This document shows, one piece after another, positions 34,156-35,884 of a DNA stretch of 35,884 nt. The DNA comes from Gammaproteobacteria bacterium (GTDB lineage: Bacteria > Pseudomonadota > Gammaproteobacteria > JAHELT01), in NCBI GenBank assembly GCA_029861595.1, contig JAOTYY010000009.1, forward strand, positions 1 through 35,884, written 5' to 3'. Position 1 is the first letter of the stretch. Each line of letters begins with the position of its first letter. The notes beneath the pieces were generated by a model. It did no database searches, was not told the origin of the DNA, and saw only the letters and a list, made by a program, of their open reading frames with translations. The translations under genes were made by a program, and so were the position numbers.

Positions 34156-34883
34156 ATGCGCACGCCATGTACAGTTCAGTCCAGAATCTGGATAGGGAAA
34201 AGCTCGTTGCCGAGCATTCCGATCTGGTGAAACGGATTGCGTTTCACTTGTTGAACCGGTTGCCTCCCAGCGTGCAGGCGGAAGACCTGGTGCAGGCCGG
34301 GATGATCGGGTTGCTGGAGGCGGCCAGCCACTACGATCCGTCACGCGGCGCAAGTTTTGAAACCTACGCTGGAATACGCATACGCGGTTCGATGCTTGAC
34401 GAGATTCGGCGTTCTGACTGGACGCCTCGTTCCGTGCATCGCAAAGCACGCGAAGCGGCGGAAGTGCTGCGGAAAATCGAACAGCGCACCGGGCGCGATG
34501 CAAAAGATACGGAAGTCGCCGGGGAAATGGGCATCAGTCTGAAGGAGTATCAGCAGATATTGGCGGAGAGCAATTCGGCACGAATTTTCAGCGTCGATCA
34601 GCCCGACGACTCCGTTTCGGAACAGCCGAATTTTGGTTCCAGCAACACCACGGGTCCACTGGAAGAACTGGAAGCAGGTGATTTCCGCGGCGCTTTGGCA
34701 AGGGCCATAAGCAGGCTTCCGGGACGCGAGGGCATGGTGATGTCCTTTTACTACGATGAAGAGTTGAACCTGCGCGAAATCGGCGAAATTCTGGGCGTCA
34801 GTGAATCCCGGGTATGCCAGATACACGGTCAGGCGTTGATCCGGCTCAGAGCCCGGCTGTCAGACCATCTGGAAGAAATGTAG
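34152..34883 (+). CDS. fliA: Flagellar sigma factor 28, FliA
   Basis: FliA directs RNA polymerase to late flagellar genes such as fliC and flgKL. The start is GTG 34152, overlapping the flhG stop (GTGA). ATG 34167 is an alternative. The 243-residue protein has region 2 (HSDLVKRIAFHLLNRLP, DLVQAGMIGLLEAA, then FETYAGIRIRGSMLDEIRRSDW) and region 4 helix-turn-helix (LREIGEILGVSESRVCQIHG). The family match is very good. No FlgM anti-sigma gene is seen in the window. Confidence 0.97.
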   Translation: MNAHAMYSSVQNLDREKLVAEHSDLVKRIAFHLLNRLPPSVQAEDLVQAGMIGLLEAASHYDPSRGASFETYAGIRIRGSMLDEIRRSDWTPRSVHRKAREAAEVLRKIEQRTGRDAKDTEVAGEMGISLKEYQQILAESNSARIFSVDQPDDSVSEQPNFGSSNTTGPLEELEAGDFRGALARAISRLPGREGMVMSFYYDEELNLREIGEILGVSESRVCQIHGQALIRLRARLSDHLEEM

Positions 34884-34924
34884 CGTTGTTGGACCGGCCT
34901 ACGGAGACGAACTTGGACAGGAAC

Positions 34925-35305
34925 ATGAAAATCTTGATCGTGGATGATTTCTCCACGATGCGTAGAATAATCAAAAACCTGCTTCGTGATCTGGGATTCA
35001 ACAACACACACGAAGCCGACGACGGCAATACTGCGTTACCGATGCTGCGTACGGGTAATTTCGACTTCCTGGTTACGGACTGGAACATGCCGAACATGAC
35101 CGGCATCGACCTGCTCAGAGCGGTACGTGCCGAAGAACGGCTCGCCTCGATGCCCGTGCTGATGGTGACCGCCGAACAAAAGCGTGAGCAAATCGTAGAG
35201 GCGGCAAACGCGGGCGTGAATGGCTACATCGTCAAACCGTTTACTGCCGTCACGCTGAAAGAGAAACTAGAAAAAATATTTGACCGGCTCGAGGCTACGG
35301 CTTGA
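34925..35305 (+). CDS. cheY: Chemotaxis response regulator CheY
   Basis: CheY-P binds FliM to change rotation. From ATG 34925 the product has 126 residues and begins MKILIVDDFSTMRRI, which is the usual form. TTG 34913 (better-spaced GGAG) would add four residues. The active site is complete: Asp7/Asp8, acceptor Asp52 (FLVTDWNMP), Thr82, Tyr101 and Lys104 (YIVKPF). It lies 41 bp after fliA, as in Pseudomonas-type clusters. The long upstream open frame to 34814 overlaps fliA and is not supported. Confidence 0.96.
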   Translation: MKILIVDDFSTMRRIIKNLLRDLGFNNTHEADDGNTALPMLRTGNFDFLVTDWNMPNMTGIDLLRAVRAEERLASMPVLMVTAEQKREQIVEAANAGVNGYIVKPFTAVTLKEKLEKIFDRLEATA

Positions 35306-35884
35306 ATTCCGCACAGCCCGAAATCCCGCCGGAGGAAGTTTGCAGCGGCGAATACCTGACCCGGGCGCAGGCTCTTGTGGACGCGCTGAAAACGGGTAGC
35401 TCGAATGAGGTCGCGCGCCTGGTAGACGAGTTGACGTCACTTCGAGAAACACAGATCTATCAGCGCATCGGTCGCCTGACTCGCGAACTGCACGATTCAA
35501 TCGCTACCTTTTGCGAAGATACACGAGTCAGCGCGATCGCGCACGAAGAGATGCCCAACGCCCGTGAGCGGCTGCAACACGTTATTACGCTGACACAGGA
35601 TTCTGCGGATAAAACCCTGACTGCGGTCGAGGAGTGCATACCGCTTGCGCACGGAATTGGAGCGCGCGCACAGATCCTGAGCGAACGGTGGATCGAGTTT
35701 CGCGAGCGGCGCCTGACCGTGGAAGAGTTCCGTGCCTTGAGCGCCGAACTCGAGAAATTTCTCGCCAGCACCCGCAACGATGCGGACCGTCTGCATGCCG
35801 GTCTGTCCGATGTACTGATGGCGCAGGAATTTCAGGACCTCACCGGACAAATGATTCAGCGTGTGATCAGTCTCGTGGGCGAGG
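35302..35884 (+). CDS. cheZ: CheY-P phosphatase CheZ (3' end outside window)
   Basis: CheZ dephosphorylates CheY-P. The frame begins at TTG 35302, which overlaps the cheY stop (TTGA), and remains open to the window end, giving 194 residues. GGAGG at 35331-35335 is inside the frame. The long helical hairpin pattern is present (IYQRIGRLTRELHDSI; MPNARERLQHVITLTQDSADKTL). The catalytic signature QDLTGQ is at 178-183 (in MAQEFQDLTGQMIQRV), with the expected catalytic Gln183 and Asp179. The C-terminal CheY-binding end lies beyond the window. The non-ATG start makes this gene easy to miss. Confidence 0.93.
   Translation, partial: MNSAQPEIPPEEVCSGEYLTRAQALVDALKTGSSNEVARLVDELTSLRETQIYQRIGRLTRELHDSIATFCEDTRVSAIAHEEMPNARERLQHVITLTQDSADKTLTAVEECIPLAHGIGARAQILSERWIEFRERRLTVEEFRALSAELEKFLASTRNDADRLHAGLSDVLMAQEFQDLTGQMIQRVISLVGE

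Overview
The window is almost entirely one flagellar gene cluster on the + strand. It runs from flgG (flgF and earlier rod and hook genes probably lie to the left) to a cheZ gene cut by the right edge. I count 35 genes, with no tRNA, rRNA, CRISPR array or transposase gene. The gene set and order (flgGHIJKL, flagellin, flaG-fliDS, fleQ, fleSR, fliEFGHIJK, fliLMNOPQR, flhBA, flhF, flhG, fliA, cheYZ) match the polar-flagellum type of Pseudomonas, Vibrio and Xanthomonas. With fairly high GC, FleQ/FleSR regulators and a CheZ, this points to a motile gammaproteobacterium with polar flagella. I cannot name the genus from sequence alone.

Layout. 1-222: non-coding DNA upstream of flgG with a 49-bp direct repeat and an interrupted palindrome. 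223-3975: distal rod, L ring, P ring and FlgJ muramidase. 4060-7745: hook-filament junction proteins FlgK and FlgL. 7966-12810: flagellin, FlaG, filament cap FliD, chaperone FliS and a FliT-like small protein. 13074-17116: master regulator FleQ and the FleS/FleR two-component pair. 17113-24001: basal body, C-ring and export ATPase genes, ending with the hook-length gene fliK. 24272-31788: FliL, switch proteins and the membrane export gate. 31821-35884: flagellar placement and number (FlhF, FlhG), sigma-28 (FliA), then CheY and CheZ.

Regulation can partly be read from the DNA. A sigma-70-like promoter precedes fleQ. Sigma-54 -24/-12 elements precede fleS, fliK and fliL, and FleQ and FleR both keep the GAFTGA sigma-54 contact motif. 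Good sigma-28 promoters precede flgK (overlapping the end of flgJ) and fliC. This is the four-tier cascade known from Pseudomonas and Vibrio. Many neighbouring genes overlap by 4-14 bp, so translation is probably coupled.

The most unusual feature is a 174-residue module present in both FlgL (nt 6618-7139) and the flagellin (nt 8974-9495). The two copies align without gaps at roughly 71% identity by hand count. They enlarge both proteins well beyond usual family lengths, so the junction protein and the filament subunit appear to share the same domain. Other points of interest are the duplicated repeat before flgG and a REP-like 72-bp inverted-repeat element between fliG and fliH.
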